Counted from the first letter of the stretch, positions 1-9,370 are shown. The stretch: 64,000 bases of DNA from Flavobacterium sp. 245 (GCF_004362055.1 NZ_SNXB01000001.1:62001-126000), one strand, 5' to 3'. The notes: generated by a model not told the origin, from the sequence alone. Made by a program: numbers and translations.

Positions 1-168
1 AGATAAATCTACCATAAAATCGCTGTCTTGTGCAGCACTGGCAAATGTAATTTCGAATCCATTTTCTTTGAAAATAGAAATTAATTGCATCATTCTTCCA
101 CCTGCCGCAGAAGAATTTGGCTCAGGCCAAACAAATCCAATAATTAAAAGTTTTTTTATCTGATTCAT
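1..168 (-). CDS. Glycosyltransferase, N-terminal fragment (runs off the left edge)
   Basis: The minus strand reads from an ATG at 168 to the window edge without a stop (56 codons). The translation starts MNQIKKLLIIGFVWPEPNSS and continues with a glycine-rich AAGGRMMQLI stretch. A hydrophobic first strand, then WPEPNSSAAGGR, then a helix is the usual start of the GT-B fold glycosyltransferases that transfer sugars from nucleotide sugars to surface polysaccharides. Only the N-terminal strand-loop-helix is visible, so neither the donor nor the family can be named. The gene is divergent from miaE. The fold assignment is inference from a short segment. Confidence 0.6.
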   Translation of the reverse strand, partial: MNQIKKLLIIGFVWPEPNSSAAGGRMMQLISIFKENGFEITFASAAQDSDFMVDLS

Positions 169-282
169 AATATTTGTTTCATATTACAAAATAATGCTTT
201 TTTGCGCGGATTTGCACCCAATTTCCTGAGATTCGGTCGTAAAAAACACTAATTTTGTAGGAAACATTTTTTTGAAGGAATT

Positions 283-864
283 ATGCTAGGATTAAAGTTA
301 GCCACAGACCCTCGCTGGGTAAATATTGTCGAGTCGAATATCGAAGAAATTTTAACGGATCATGCCTGGTGCGAACAAAAAGCGGCTTCAAATGCGATAA
401 GCATTGTTACCTATAACTCTGAATTAGAAGAGTTAGTGACTGAAATGCTGGTAATTGCAAGGGAAGAACTGGAACATTTACAAATGGTTCACGACGTAAT
501 CAAAAAACGTGGCCTTACTTTGGGACGCGAGCGCAAAGATCATTATGTAAATGAGCTTTTTAAATTCATGAAGAAAGACGGAAGCCGAAGAGACGCTCTT
601 TGTGACCGATTACTATTTTCTGCCATGATTGAAGCCAGAAGTTGTGAGCGTTTTAAAGTACTTTCTGAAAACATTAAAGATGAAGAATTAGCTAAATTCT
701 ACCGTGATTTAATGATTTCTGAAGCAGGCCATTATACTACTTTTTTAGGATTTGCCAGAAAATATCAAGACAATATTGATATTGACAAACGCTGGAAAGA
801 ATGGATTGAATACGAAGGTTCCATTATTTCCAATTACGGAAAAAACGAAACTGTACACGGGTAA
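283..864 (+). CDS. miaE: tRNA 2-methylthio-N6-isopentenyladenosine-37 hydroxylase (MiaE)
   Basis: The protein has 193 residues, normal for MiaE. This diiron monooxygenase hydroxylates the isopentenyl group of ms2i6A37 in tRNAs that read U-starting codons. Ferritin-like diiron ligands are visible: E31, the ExxH pair E62/H65, E117, and the ExxH pair E147/H150, in a mostly helical protein without a signal peptide, so it is cytoplasmic. The ATG at 283 is preceded by an A/T-rich stretch without a Shine-Dalgarno motif, as usual in Bacteroidetes. A -7-like TAATTTTG lies at 250-257, but no well-spaced TTG was found. The next gene follows on the same strand after 39 bp. Family assignment is firm; substrate is by family. 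Confidence 0.93.
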   Translation: MLGLKLATDPRWVNIVESNIEEILTDHAWCEQKAASNAISIVTYNSELEELVTEMLVIAREELEHLQMVHDVIKKRGLTLGRERKDHYVNELFKFMKKDGSRRDALCDRLLFSAMIEARSCERFKVLSENIKDEELAKFYRDLMISEAGHYTTFLGFARKYQDNIDIDKRWKEWIEYEGSIISNYGKNETVHG

Positions 865-903
865 TCTTTTCTGAATATTTCCAAAAACAAATAGCAAAAT
901 AAC

Positions 904-3660
904 ATGACTGCAACCAAAAAAAAATCCATTATATTAAAAATCCTTAAATATCTTGGAATAACCTTTGTTGTTATTATAGGATTATTGTTTTTAACGCCTA
1001 TTATTTTTGCGGATAAAATTAAAGAGCAAATTAAAAAAACTGCAAACGAAAAACTTAGTGCAGAATTAAATTATTCTGATGTTTCCGTTTCATTCTTTCA
1101 TCATTTCCCTTCACTGACATTGACTTTAAGCGACTTAAACCTTAATGGTTCTGCTCCTTATGCTAAAGAAAAATTCATTACCGCAAAGGAAGTTTCTTTT
1201 GGAATAAATGTTGCCAGCCTAGTTTTCAGCAAAGCGGTAAAAATTGATCAAATTTACTTGTCAGATTCTTTTATCAATGTAAAAGTAAATGCAAAAGGTG
1301 AGGCAAATTACAATATCTACAAGTCTTCAAAACCTTCAAACCCAAAAGACAGTACCGAAACCGCTTTAAAATTAGAACGAATTGAAATCTTAAATAGTAA
1401 AATAATTTACGATGATCTATCAACGAAAGTTCATTTTGATGCTTTTGGCTTTAATTATTTAGGCAAAGGCGACTTAAACAAATCGGTTTTTGATCTTTAT
1501 TCAAAAGCCAAAGTAGAAAAACTGAATATTGTTTATGAAGGTGAACCTTATTTAATGAATAAAAAAATCGATGCCGATTTGATTACAAAGGTAAACGTGA
1601 ATTCATTGTCGTTTTTCTTCCAGCAGAATAACTTAAAAATAAACCAGCTTTTAGTTGATTTTAAAGGAAACTTCGACTTTTTGAAAGATGGCTACAACAT
1701 GGATTTTGTAATAAAATCAAATAATAGCAAACTATATGATGTTTTTACTGCCTTTCCTCCAAAATACATTACTTGGCTTTCTAAAACCGAATTGAAAGGA
1801 AATACCAATCTTCTTTTGACATTAAAAGGCGATTATATTGCTTCAAAAAACATTGCACCAGAACTTGATCTGGATTTAAAAATCGACAGCGGCTTTGTGA
1901 ATTACAACAAAAGTGCTTTTCCTGTTTCAAATTTAAATCTGGACATAAAAACTAGAGTTCCGTCATTAAATCCGGATCTAGCTGTCATTGACGCTAAAAA
2001 TATTTCCTTAAACATAAATCAGGATTATTTAAAATCAAAATTCCATGTAACCGGCGTCAACACACCAGTTATTAATGCCGATTTTAAAGCAAAAATCAAT
2101 CTTGAAAAATTGACAAAAGCACTGGGAATTCCTGACATTGAACTAAAAGGCATCTTAACTTCAGATGTAAAAGCGAACGGAAAATTTGATCAAAAAAACA
2201 AGCTTTTTCCAGTTACAAATGGAACTATTAATTTGGAAAACGGTTATTTAAAAACAAAATATTACCCAAATCCAATAACAAATATTATCGTTAAATCTCA
2301 GATTAACAACCAAAAAGGAACTTATGATGATTTAAAAGTAAAACTAAAACCGGCGCAGTTTACCTTTGAAGGAAAACCTGTTTTTGTTGATGCTGATTTG
2401 AGCAATTTTGTTGATTTAACTTACGACATCAAAGCAAAAGGTGAACTTGACGTAAACAAAATCTACAAAGTTTTTTCTCAAAAAGGACTTGATTTAGACG
2501 GATTTGTAAAAGCTGATGTGGTTTTGAAAGGAAAACAAAGTGATGCTGAAAAAGGAAATTACAGCAAACTGCACAACAAAGGAACTCTTGAGCTGCGAAA
2601 TATTGGCATTACATCTGAATATCTTCCTAAAAAGTTTGTCATCAAAGAAGGCATCTTTAAAATCAATCAAGACAAAATGTACTTCAATAATTTTCTAGCC
2701 GCTTACGGTCAATCTGATTTTAGAATGAATGGGTACTTGCAGAACGTTTTTAATTATGCGACTACTAATACAGGCGTTTTAAGAGGTTCCTTCAATGCTA
2801 CTTCTCGTTATATCAATGTTGATGAATTTATGTCGGAGACAACAGCCGGGACTTCTGTAACAGAAAATTCAGCCCCAAAACCCGAAACAAAAACCGAAAT
2901 TGCTCAAAAAGGTGTTATTATTATTCCGACTAATTTGAATTTAAAATTTACAGCAAATGCTCAAAAAGTTAATTTCGACAAATTAAATCTTCAAAACGCT
3001 ACCGGAAACCTAAGCATGAATAAAGGCAAACTGACAATGCAAAACACAGGTTTTGATTTAATTGGCTGCAAGGTAACTATGAATGCCAATTACCAGGCCA
3101 CAACTCCTCAAAAGGCAAATTTTGATTATGCTATAAAAGCAACTGATTTTGACATTAAAAGAGCTTATAACGAAATTGAAGTTTTTAGAAAAATGGCCAG
3201 CGCTGCCGAAAAAGCACAAGGAATTGTCTCTTTGGATTATCAGCTAAAAGGTCGTTTGAATGCAAATATGGAACCCGTTTATCCTTCTTTAGTTGGAGGC
3301 GGAACCCTTTCAGTAAAAGACGTAAAAGTTCGTGGATTGAAAATGTTTACTGCAGTAAGCAAAGAAACAAATTCTGAATCGATGAAAAATCCTGATCTTT
3401 CTAAAGTTGACATTAAAACTACAATCAAAAACAATATAATGACTGTTGAACGTTTTAAATTTAAGTTTGCGGGTTTCAGACCAAGAATTGAAGGCAAAAC
3501 AACTTTAGACGGAAAACTTAATTTAAAAATGCGTTTGGGACTACCACCTTTTGGTATTTTTGGCATTCCACTTACCGTTACAGGAACACAGGATAATCCA
3601 AAAATAAAGGTTGGCAAAAAAACCGAAGATCTTGAAGAAACTAAGGATACAGAGGAATAA
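904..3660 (+). CDS. AsmA-family inner-membrane protein
   Basis: This 918-residue protein has a basic N-terminus, one transmembrane helix (about residues 15-36, rich in I/V/L/F) and a long beta-rich body. AsmA features are visible: the KIKEQIKKTANEKL segment after the helix, repeated LNL/LDL/DIKAKG strands, and a C-terminal AsmA_2-like block (about 780-900) ending in a charged acidic tail. AsmA/TamB-like proteins are anchored in the inner membrane and span the periplasm as lipid-transfer bridges or assembly factors for the outer membrane; the cargo here is unknown. A low-complexity T/E/P-rich linker lies near residue 650. It follows miaE by 39 bp and is followed by a strong terminator-like hairpin. 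Confidence 0.88.
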   Translation: MTATKKKSIILKILKYLGITFVVIIGLLFLTPIIFADKIKEQIKKTANEKLSAELNYSDVSVSFFHHFPSLTLTLSDLNLNGSAPYAKEKFITAKEVSFGINVASLVFSKAVKIDQIYLSDSFINVKVNAKGEANYNIYKSSKPSNPKDSTETALKLERIEILNSKIIYDDLSTKVHFDAFGFNYLGKGDLNKSVFDLYSKAKVEKLNIVYEGEPYLMNKKIDADLITKVNVNSLSFFFQQNNLKINQLLVDFKGNFDFLKDGYNMDFVIKSNNSKLYDVFTAFPPKYITWLSKTELKGNTNLLLTLKGDYIASKNIAPELDLDLKIDSGFVNYNKSAFPVSNLNLDIKTRVPSLNPDLAVIDAKNISLNINQDYLKSKFHVTGVNTPVINADFKAKINLEKLTKALGIPDIELKGILTSDVKANGKFDQKNKLFPVTNGTINLENGYLKTKYYPNPITNIIVKSQINNQKGTYDDLKVKLKPAQFTFEGKPVFVDADLSNFVDLTYDIKAKGELDVNKIYKVFSQKGLDLDGFVKADVVLKGKQSDAEKGNYSKLHNKGTLELRNIGITSEYLPKKFVIKEGIFKINQDKMYFNNFLAAYGQSDFRMNGYLQNVFNYATTNTGVLRGSFNATSRYINVDEFMSETTAGTSVTENSAPKPETKTEIAQKGVIIIPTNLNLKFTANAQKVNFDKLNLQNATGNLSMNKGKLTMQNTGFDLIGCKVTMNANYQATTPQKANFDYAIKATDFDIKRAYNEIEVFRKMASAAEKAQGIVSLDYQLKGRLNANMEPVYPSLVGGGTLSVKDVKVRGLKMFTAVSKETNSESMKNPDLSKVDIKTTIKNNIMTVERFKFKFAGFRPRIEGKTTLDGKLNLKMRLGLPPFGIFGIPLTVTGTQDNPKIKVGKKTEDLEETKDTEE

Positions 3661-3677
3661 AATTTCAATTTTGAATC

Positions 3678-3752
3678 CCGAAGCTTCGGAACCACATTCC
3701 AATGTTCATCATAGTCCTTTGTCAAAGTTTAAAACTTTGGCAAAGGTTTTTT
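3678..3752 (+). terminator. Palindrome CCGAAGCTTCGG plus terminator hairpin after the asmA-like gene
   Basis: A perfect 12-bp palindrome (CCGAAGCTTCGG) lies at 3678-3689. A hairpin follows at 3716-3746 with arms CCTTTGTCAAAG / CTTTGGCAAAGG (one mismatch) and an eight-T run. The same TTTGTCAAAGTTT hairpin core occurs again at 8361-8399 behind another gene, so it is a mobile or repeated terminator module rather than a one-off. Confidence 0.75.
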
Positions 3753-3776
3753 TTCTCAAATCTGCACCACAATCTT

Positions 3777-3860
3777 GTCATTGCGAGAAACGAAGCAACC
3801 ACATTAACAATAGTAACATTGATTGATAGCATATGTGATTGCTTCGTTTCTCGCAATGAC
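3777..3860. repeat. BIME-like inverted repeat, family A (full copy)
   Basis: Two 24-bp arms (3777-3800 and 3837-3860) beginning GTCATTGCGAGAAACGAAG are inverted around a 36-bp spacer. The same arms recur at 41324-41405 and 62477-62561, and a single arm occurs at 15712-15736. All copies are intergenic. This copy carries GAGAAACG where the others have GAGGAACG, and the change is present in both arms, so pairing is kept. Confidence 0.9.
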
Positions 3861-3867
3861 TAAAAAC

Positions 3868-3901
3868 AAAAAACCCGATCATTTCTGAACGGGTTTTTTA
3901 T
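3868..3901. terminator. Bidirectional terminator between the asmA-like gene and rpmA
   Basis: The hairpin AAAAAACCCG / CGGGTTTTTT has an 11-nt loop and T-runs on both strands. It lies 20 bp downstream of the rpmA stop on the minus strand and downstream of the asmA-like gene on the plus strand. Confidence 0.8.
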
Positions 3902-3920
3902 AAAAAGTAATCTTTGATTA

Positions 3921-4181
3921 TTATGCCTCAAATGGGATAATAGATACATAAGATTTGTTATCTCTTTTCTTTTGGAACTTAACAACTCCAGCTACTCTTG
4001 CGTGTAGTGTGTGATCTTTACTGATGTAAACGTTTTCACCTGGATTATGTTTTGAACCTCTTTGTCTAACGATGATGTTACCAGCAATAGCAGCTTGACC
4101 ACCATAAATCTTAACGCCTAAACGTTTTGATTCTGATTCTCTACCATTCTTCGAACTACCGACACCTTTCTTGTGAGCCAT
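3921..4181 (-). CDS. rpmA: 50S ribosomal protein L27
   Basis: The 86-residue product has the L27 hallmark: an N-terminal [22 protein letters not shown] followed by [16 protein letters not shown] and GKDHTLHA-like segments. L27 reaches the peptidyl-transferase centre with its N-terminal tail. The tail starts directly at MAHKKG, so there is no cleavable presequence of the Firmicutes kind. It is co-directional with and 24 bp downstream of rplU, the universal L21-L27 pair, and both are read from the rplU promoter. Confidence 0.98.
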
Positions 4182-4205
4182 GACGTATGAGTTTAAATAT
4201 TGTTA

Positions 4206-4643
4206 TTATTCTTTAGTAGCTTCTTTTTTTGCTTTTGGAGCTGCTTTTTTCGCTTTTGGAGCTTCTACTTCTTCAGTAGCTGCTTCTTCTGCTACAACTG
4301 CTTTTTTAGCCGCTGCTTTTTTAGTTCCTCCTGCTGCAGTAATACCTTCAATTACAATTTGAGTAAGATATTGTCTGTGACCATTTCTCTTTTTGTATCC
4401 TTTTCTTCTTTTCTTTTTGAAAACGATAACTTTATCACCTTTTAAGTGTTGTAACACTTTAGCTTCTACTGAAGCACCTTCTATAGCTGGGGCGCCTAAA
4501 GTTACATTTCCATTATCATCTAATAAAAGAACTTTGTCAAAAGAAACTTTTGAACCTTCTTCATTAGCTAAACGGTGAACATAAACCTTTAAGTCTTTGC
4601 TTACTTTAAATTGTTGCCCTGCTATCTCTACGATTGCATACAT
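4206..4643 (-). CDS. rplU: 50S ribosomal protein L21 with a basic/Ala-rich C-terminal extension
   Basis: Residues 1-103 are a standard L21 (MYAIVEIAGQQFKV start; FKKKRRKGYKKRNGHRQ near the end of the core). The remaining roughly 40 residues are low-complexity A/K/E (KKAAAKKAVVAEEAATEE and following). Extended L21 tails are common in Bacteroidetes; their role is not known to me. L21 binds 23S rRNA. The gene heads the rplU-rpmA operon. Overlapping plus-strand open frames here are shadows caused by the Ala/Lys-rich tail. Confidence 0.97.
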   Translation of the reverse strand: MYAIVEIAGQQFKVSKDLKVYVHRLANEEGSKVSFDKVLLLDDNGNVTLGAPAIEGASVEAKVLQHLKGDKVIVFKKKRRKGYKKRNGHRQYLTQIVIEGITAAGGTKKAAAKKAVVAEEAATEEVEAPKAKKAAPKAKKEATKE

Positions 4644-4673
4644 ATCAAATTGATTTATTGATTTTTAAGGTTG

Positions 4674-4703
4674 CAAATATACAACTAAAAATTTACTACG
4701 CAA
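4674..4703 (-). promoter_or_regulatory. rplU-rpmA promoter (Bacteroidetes type)
   Basis: Read on the minus strand, TTG (4703-4701), a 19-bp spacer and TATATTTG (4681-4674) match the Flavobacterium consensus exactly. The -7 element lies 31 bp upstream of the rplU ATG. There is no Shine-Dalgarno motif in the short leader. Confidence 0.8.
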
Positions 4704-4918
4704 TCCCTTGCTACAAAAATATTTTCTTTGGCTTTAAAGACTGTTTTACAGGGCTTTTTAATCATTCTCTAACTAAAAAAAGATGTAAAATACTATTAAT
4801 TCTAACCTATAAAAGCACAAATCTTAAAACAATACACAAAAAAGACTATTTTTGGAGTAACTATAATCGACTTTTTGCTACCTACTTACTTTAGGTATTA
4901 TAAATTTATTAATCGCAT

Positions 4919-6241
4919 ATGAAAAATTCAATAATGATGTTAAGTGCAGCACTAATGCTCGGCGGAGTAGCTCATGCTCAAAAGGTAGCTTTTGAAGAGT
5001 ATAATTTAGATAACGGAATGCATGTAATTCTGCATAACGATCCATCGGCACCTGTGGTTATTACTTCTGTAATGTATCACGTTGGCTCCAAAGATGAGCG
5101 CCCGGACAGAACAGGTTTTGCACATTTTTTCGAACATTTATTATTTGAAGGAACTCAAAACATAAAGCGCGGCGAATGGATGAAAATCGTTACTGCAAAT
5201 GGAGGCGTAAACAACGCCAACACTTCAGACGACAGAACTTACTATTACGAAGTTTTTCCGTCAAACAATTTAGAACTTGGTTTATGGATGGAATCTGAGC
5301 GTCTAATGCATCCAATTATTAATAAAATTGGAGTTGATACGCAAAATGAAGTCGTAAAAGAAGAAAAAAGAATGCGTTACGACAATCAGCCTTACGGAAA
5401 TATTCTCCCAGAAGTTAAAAAGAATATGTTCAAAAATCACCCGTATCGCTGGACAACTATCGGCTCAATGAAAGATCTAGATGCCGCAACTCTTGAAGAA
5501 TTTCAGGCATTCAATAAAAAATTCTATACGCCAAATAATGCTGTTTTAGTAGTTGCTGGAGATTTTGATAAGACCAAAGCCAAAGAATGGGTTCAGAAAT
5601 ATTTTGGCCCGATTCCGAAAGGCGAAGAAGTTAAAAAGCAAACTTACACCGAAGAGCCGATTACGCAGACTATAAAAGCAACTTACGAAGATCCTAACAT
5701 TCAGATTCCGATGGTTGTTGCTTCTTACAGAACACCTTCAATGAAAACCAGAGATGCAAGGGTTTTAGATTTAATATCGTCTTATTTAAGTGACGGAAAA
5801 AGCTCTAAGTTGTACAAAAAAATCGTTGACGATAAAAAAATGGCACTTCAAATTGGCGCCGTAGGTTTTAGTCAAGAAGATTACGGAACATACATTTTAT
5901 ATGGATTGCCAATGGCGCCTTATACAACTGCGGATATTTTAAAAGAAATAGATGAAGAAATCGTAAAAATTCAAACCGATTTGATTTCTGAAAAAGATTA
6001 CGAAAAATTACAAAACAAATTCGATAATAATTTTGTGAATGCAAATGCTAGCGTAGAAGGAATTGCCGAAAATCTTGCTTCTTATTATTTGCTTTACGGA
6101 GATGTTAACCTAATCAATACTGAAATTGATATGTATCACTCTATAACGAGAGAGGAAATCAGAGAAGTTGCCAAGAAATATTTAAATCCGAACCAACGCT
6201 TGATTTTAGATTATATACCAACCGTAAAATCTCAAAACTAA
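4919..6241 (+). CDS. M16 (pitrilysin-family) zinc metallopeptidase, catalytic member of a pair
   Basis: The protein has 440 residues and a cleavable signal peptide (about residues 1-20, ending AHAQ), so it is exported. The inverted zinc motif HxxEH is present (H69-F-F-E72-H73, in AHFFEHLLFEG), with the downstream acidic NEVVKEEKRMR segment near residue 150 that supplies the third ligand. A second M16 domain half follows. M16B enzymes act as active/inactive pairs; the next gene, 12 bp downstream, supplies the inactive partner. Together they probably form a periplasmic peptidase of unknown substrate. A -7-like TATTTTTG lies at 4847-4854 without a well-placed TTG. Confidence 0.93.
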   Translation: MKNSIMMLSAALMLGGVAHAQKVAFEEYNLDNGMHVILHNDPSAPVVITSVMYHVGSKDERPDRTGFAHFFEHLLFEGTQNIKRGEWMKIVTANGGVNNANTSDDRTYYYEVFPSNNLELGLWMESERLMHPIINKIGVDTQNEVVKEEKRMRYDNQPYGNILPEVKKNMFKNHPYRWTTIGSMKDLDAATLEEFQAFNKKFYTPNNAVLVVAGDFDKTKAKEWVQKYFGPIPKGEEVKKQTYTEEPITQTIKATYEDPNIQIPMVVASYRTPSMKTRDARVLDLISSYLSDGKSSKLYKKIVDDKKMALQIGAVGFSQEDYGTYILYGLPMAPYTTADILKEIDEEIVKIQTDLISEKDYEKLQNKFDNNFVNANASVEGIAENLASYYLLYGDVNLINTEIDMYHSITREEIREVAKKYLNPNQRLILDYIPTVKSQN

Positions 6242-6253
6242 GAATATCGAATC

Positions 6254-8302
6254 ATGAAAAAAATATATACTTTTTTAATCCTTTTTTTCCTAACTGGAAT
6301 TATGACAGCACAAGATCGTCCACAGCCAAAACCAGGAAACTCTCCTGTAGTCAATATTAAAAAGCCTCAAACTTTTGTGTTGTCAAACGGCATGAAAGTT
6401 TTAGTTGTTGAAAACCATAAATTACCAAGAGTCAGTTTCAATTTAACACTTGACAATGCTCCTTTTACAGAAGGAAACAAAAAAGGTGTCGACGAATTGA
6501 CCAGCAGTTTGATTGGAAACGGAACCAAAAAAACAACCAAAGAAGCTTTTAACGAAGAAATTGATTTTTACGGAGCAAGCATCAGTTTTTCTTCTTCAGG
6601 CGCTTATGGAAGTTCTTTATCAAAATATTCTGGACGTGTTTTAGAACTTCTTGCTGAAGGTGCTTTACAACCAAATTTCACTCAAACTGAATTTGACAAA
6701 GAAAAAGCAAAACTTTTAGAAGGACTTAAAGCCGACGAAAAAAGCGTTCCGGCCATTGCTACTCGCGTAGTTGATGTTTTGGCTTTCGGAAAAAATCATC
6801 CTTCTGGAGAATATTTATCTGAAGAAACAGTAAAAAATGTAACACTGGCAGATGTTCAGACAAATTACAATACATATTTTGTTCCAGAAAATGCGTATTT
6901 AGTAATTATTGGCGATGTTAAGTTTAAAGAAACCAAAACTGCTGTAGAAAAACTTTTTGGAGGATGGAAAAAACAAGCCGCACCAAAAAACACGTATCCA
7001 AATCCGGAAAACGCATCTAAACTTCAAATCGATTTTGTTGATGTTCCAAATGCAGTACAATCTGAGATTTCATTGGTAAACACTGTGAATTTAAAAATGA
7101 GCGATCCTGATTTTTTCCCTGCAGTTATTGCTAACCAAATTTTAGGAGGTGACTTCAACAGTTACTTAAACATGAATTTACGCGAACAGCACGGCTGGAC
7201 GTATGGCGCAAATTCAAACATTGGAAGCGGAAAATATGTAACTAAATTTAAAGCTTCTTCTGCTGTTAGAAATACAGTTACAGACAGTGCAGTGGTTCAA
7301 TTCATTAAAGAAATAAAAAGAATCCGCACTGAAAAAGTTGATCCAGAAGTTTTAAGAAATGTAAAAGCAGGCTATATCGGTCGTTTTGTTATGCAGGTTG
7401 AAAAACCTCAAGCTGTAGCACGTTATGCTTTAAATATTGAAACAGAAAAACTTCCGGCTGATTTCTATGAAAAATATATTCAAACTATAAACAACGTAAC
7501 TGCCGATGATATTTACCGTGTTGCAAACAAGTATTTCTTGCTTGACAATATGCGAATTGTTATTGCAGGAAAAGGTTCTGATGTAATTTCTGGTTTAGAA
7601 AAGCTTCAAATTCCAATTTATTATTTTGATAAATACGGAAATTCTGTTGAAAAACCAGCAACTAAAAAAGAAACTCCTTCAAATGTTACCGCACAAACCG
7701 TTTTTCAAAATTATATTAAAGCAATTGGTGGCGAAAAAGCAGTAACAGCCGTAAAAACACTTTACATGAACGGAAGCACTACAATTCCGCAGGCTCCTAC
7801 TCCACTGACTTTTACTTCAAAATTAGATTCAAAAGGAAAAATGATGGTTTCGCTTGCTATGGGAACTATGAATTTAATGAAACAGGTTGTCAATGACAAA
7901 GGCGCTTATATTGAACAGCAAGGCCAACACAAAAATCTAGAAGGTGATGATCTTAAAGAAATGAAGGCAAACGCAGCACCTTTTGAAGAATTACAATTGC
8001 AAAAAAGAACAGATTTAAAAGTTGACAGCATCGAATCAATTAATGGAAGCGACGCTTATGCTATAAAAGACGGAAAAACAACTTATTTTTATGATGTAAA
8101 ATCAGGATTAAAAGTTGCGGAGTCTAAAGTTCGTGAACAAGGCGGAAAATCAGCAACACAAATAACAAACTTTGGCGATTATAAAGAAGTAAAAGGCGTA
8201 AAGGTTCCTTTTAATTTGATTCAGAATGTTGGTTTCGAATTAGACATCAAAATGTCTGATATCAAAATAAATGAAGGAGTTTCTGATGCAGATTTTTTGT
8301 AG
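6254..8302 (+). CDS. M16 peptidase-like inactive partner with a C-terminal lipoprotein-type domain
   Basis: The protein has 682 residues and a signal peptide ending MTAQ. Where the partner has HxxEH this protein reads GVDELTSSL, so the zinc site is absent. It keeps the REQHGWTYGA segment that carries the conserved R/Y pair typical of non-catalytic M16B subunits. After about residue 480 comes an extra domain of about 200 residues (from VFQNYIKAIGG to the end), rich in beta strands and resembling the lipoprotein-carrier-like domains that Bacteroidetes attach to outer-membrane proteins. The gene is 12 bp behind the active peptidase, so co-translation is likely. The domain naming is inference; inactivity is seen directly. 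Confidence 0.9.
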   Translation: MKKIYTFLILFFLTGIMTAQDRPQPKPGNSPVVNIKKPQTFVLSNGMKVLVVENHKLPRVSFNLTLDNAPFTEGNKKGVDELTSSLIGNGTKKTTKEAFNEEIDFYGASISFSSSGAYGSSLSKYSGRVLELLAEGALQPNFTQTEFDKEKAKLLEGLKADEKSVPAIATRVVDVLAFGKNHPSGEYLSEETVKNVTLADVQTNYNTYFVPENAYLVIIGDVKFKETKTAVEKLFGGWKKQAAPKNTYPNPENASKLQIDFVDVPNAVQSEISLVNTVNLKMSDPDFFPAVIANQILGGDFNSYLNMNLREQHGWTYGANSNIGSGKYVTKFKASSAVRNTVTDSAVVQFIKEIKRIRTEKVDPEVLRNVKAGYIGRFVMQVEKPQAVARYALNIETEKLPADFYEKYIQTINNVTADDIYRVANKYFLLDNMRIVIAGKGSDVISGLEKLQIPIYYFDKYGNSVEKPATKKETPSNVTAQTVFQNYIKAIGGEKAVTAVKTLYMNGSTTIPQAPTPLTFTSKLDSKGKMMVSLAMGTMNLMKQVVNDKGAYIEQQGQHKNLEGDDLKEMKANAAPFEELQLQKRTDLKVDSIESINGSDAYAIKDGKTTYFYDVKSGLKVAESKVREQGGKSATQITNFGDYKEVKGVKVPFNLIQNVGFELDIKMSDIKINEGVSDADFL

Positions 8303-8350
8303 AAGATACTAAGACACTAAGATTCTAAGGCACTAAGTTGCTAAGTTATC
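8303..8350. repeat. 8-bp periodic array directly after a stop codon
   Basis: Successive units AAGACACT, AAGATTCT, AAGGCACT and AAGTTGCT follow in strict 8-bp register right behind the TAG stop of the M16 gene. Related CTAAG arrays occur at 45128, 48298, 48788 and 49098. Confidence 0.8.
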
Positions 8351-8360
8351 TTTCCCATAG

Positions 8361-8400
8361 GCTTTGTCAAAGTTTAAAACTTTGACAAAGCTTTTTTTTA
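8361..8400 (+). terminator. Terminator hairpin (repeat of the 3716 module)
   Basis: Arms GCTTTGTCAAAG / CTTTGACAAAGC pair perfectly around TTTAAAA and are followed by seven Ts. It terminates the M16 gene pair. The core is shared with the hairpin at 3716-3752. Confidence 0.85.
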
Positions 8401-8405
8401 TGAAT

Positions 8406-8481
8406 GACTTTGTCAGGCTGAGCGGAGTCGAAGCCCCGTTCCAATTGGCGCACCCTTCGACTTAGCTCAGGATGACATTCA
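8406..8481. repeat. Imperfect inverted repeat, family B (TCAGGCTGAGCGGAG type)
   Basis: The left arm GTCAGGCTGAGCGGAG..CGAAG and the right arm CTTCGACTTAGCTCAGGATGAC are imperfect inverted repeats with about 30 bp between them. A degenerate single arm (TGTCAGATTGAGCAAAGCC) lies at 39171-39189 upstream of the decarboxylase gene. Both are intergenic. Confidence 0.75.
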
Positions 8482-8494
8482 TTTAGAACAACTT

Positions 8495-9370
8495 TTATTT
8501 CTTCGCCGATAAATAAACTCCAATCAAAATAATAAAGGCACCAAAAAACTGAATTGGCGTTAGCATTTCATTATCTAATAATCCCCAAAAGAAAGCGACA
8601 ATCGGAATTAAATAAGTAACCGAAGTTGCAAAAACTGGAGAAGACATTTGTATCAATTTAAAGAACAAAACATTTGCAATTCCGGTTCCTAATACACCCA
8701 GAATAAGCACAAAAAATATGGAATGTTGCGTGACATCGATATTAATTCGTTGAGAAATATCTGTCGTGCTTAAAATAATTAATGCAGGCAAAAGCAAAAC
8801 CGTAAAATTTCCGGTTGTAATACTTAATGAATTTAAATCAGATAAATACTTTTTGATCAAGTTGACATTTATTGCATAACAAAGCGTTGCAATTACCACC
8901 AAAACCACATAATAGTAATTTTGTCCCGGATGTGCTGATGCACCACTGAGAACCAAGAGCAAACAGCCTACCAACCCAACAAAAACACCTAAAACCTGTC
9001 GTTTTTGAAATTGAATTCCGAAAATCAGAATTCCTAAAACCAAAGTATTTAAAGGCGTAAGCGAATTCAAAATCGCTACAATTGAACTATCAACCTGTGT
9101 TTCGGCAATGGCAAAAAGATAAGCCGGTGTAAAAGTTCCGAAAAAGGAAGTTATGGCAACGAATTTCCATTGGCGAAGCGAAATTTTCTTCAAACTGTTA
9201 AATCCGACGATCAATAAAAACAAAGCGGCAAAAATAATTCGGAATGAACCAACCTGAATTGCTGTTAAACCAACCAATCCTCTTTTGATTAAAATAAAAG
9301 AACTTCCCCAAATAAGAGAAAGAACCAACAAATAAGCCCACTTTAACTGTTTTGCATCCATAAACACCAT
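8495..9370 (-). CDS. EamA/DMT-family transporter
   Basis: The 291-residue protein is strongly hydrophobic with about ten predicted membrane helices in two five-helix repeats, the layout of the drug/metabolite transporter superfamily. The first helix carries LVLSLIWGSSFILIKRGL, a typical EamA opening (WGsnF...K). The substrate cannot be told; family members export amino acids or other metabolites. Two in-frame starts are possible, 9370 and 9361 (MDAKQLKW); the second fits the family start better. The gene is divergent from the HMA lipoprotein gene and convergent with the M16 pair. Confidence 0.9.
   Translation of the reverse strand: MVFMDAKQLKWAYLLVLSLIWGSSFILIKRGLVGLTAIQVGSFRIIFAALFLLIVGFNSLKKISLRQWKFVAITSFFGTFTPAYLFAIAETQVDSSIVAILNSLTPLNTLVLGILIFGIQFQKRQVLGVFVGLVGCLLLVLSGASAHPGQNYYYVVLVVIATLCYAINVNLIKKYLSDLNSLSITTGNFTVLLLPALIILSTTDISQRINIDVTQHSIFFVLILGVLGTGIANVLFFKLIQMSSPVFATSVTYLIPIVAFFWGLLDNEMLTPIQFFGAFIILIGVYLSAKK

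Noticed and set aside
3279..3725. Minus-strand 148-codon open frame inside the asmA-like gene
   Set aside because: It lies wholly over the asmA-like coding sequence and its terminator, shows no family-like sequence, and is a shadow of that frame.
4180..4445. Plus-strand open frames over rplU
   Set aside because: They are composition shadows (F/S/C- and A-rich) of the Lys/Ala-rich L21 tail.
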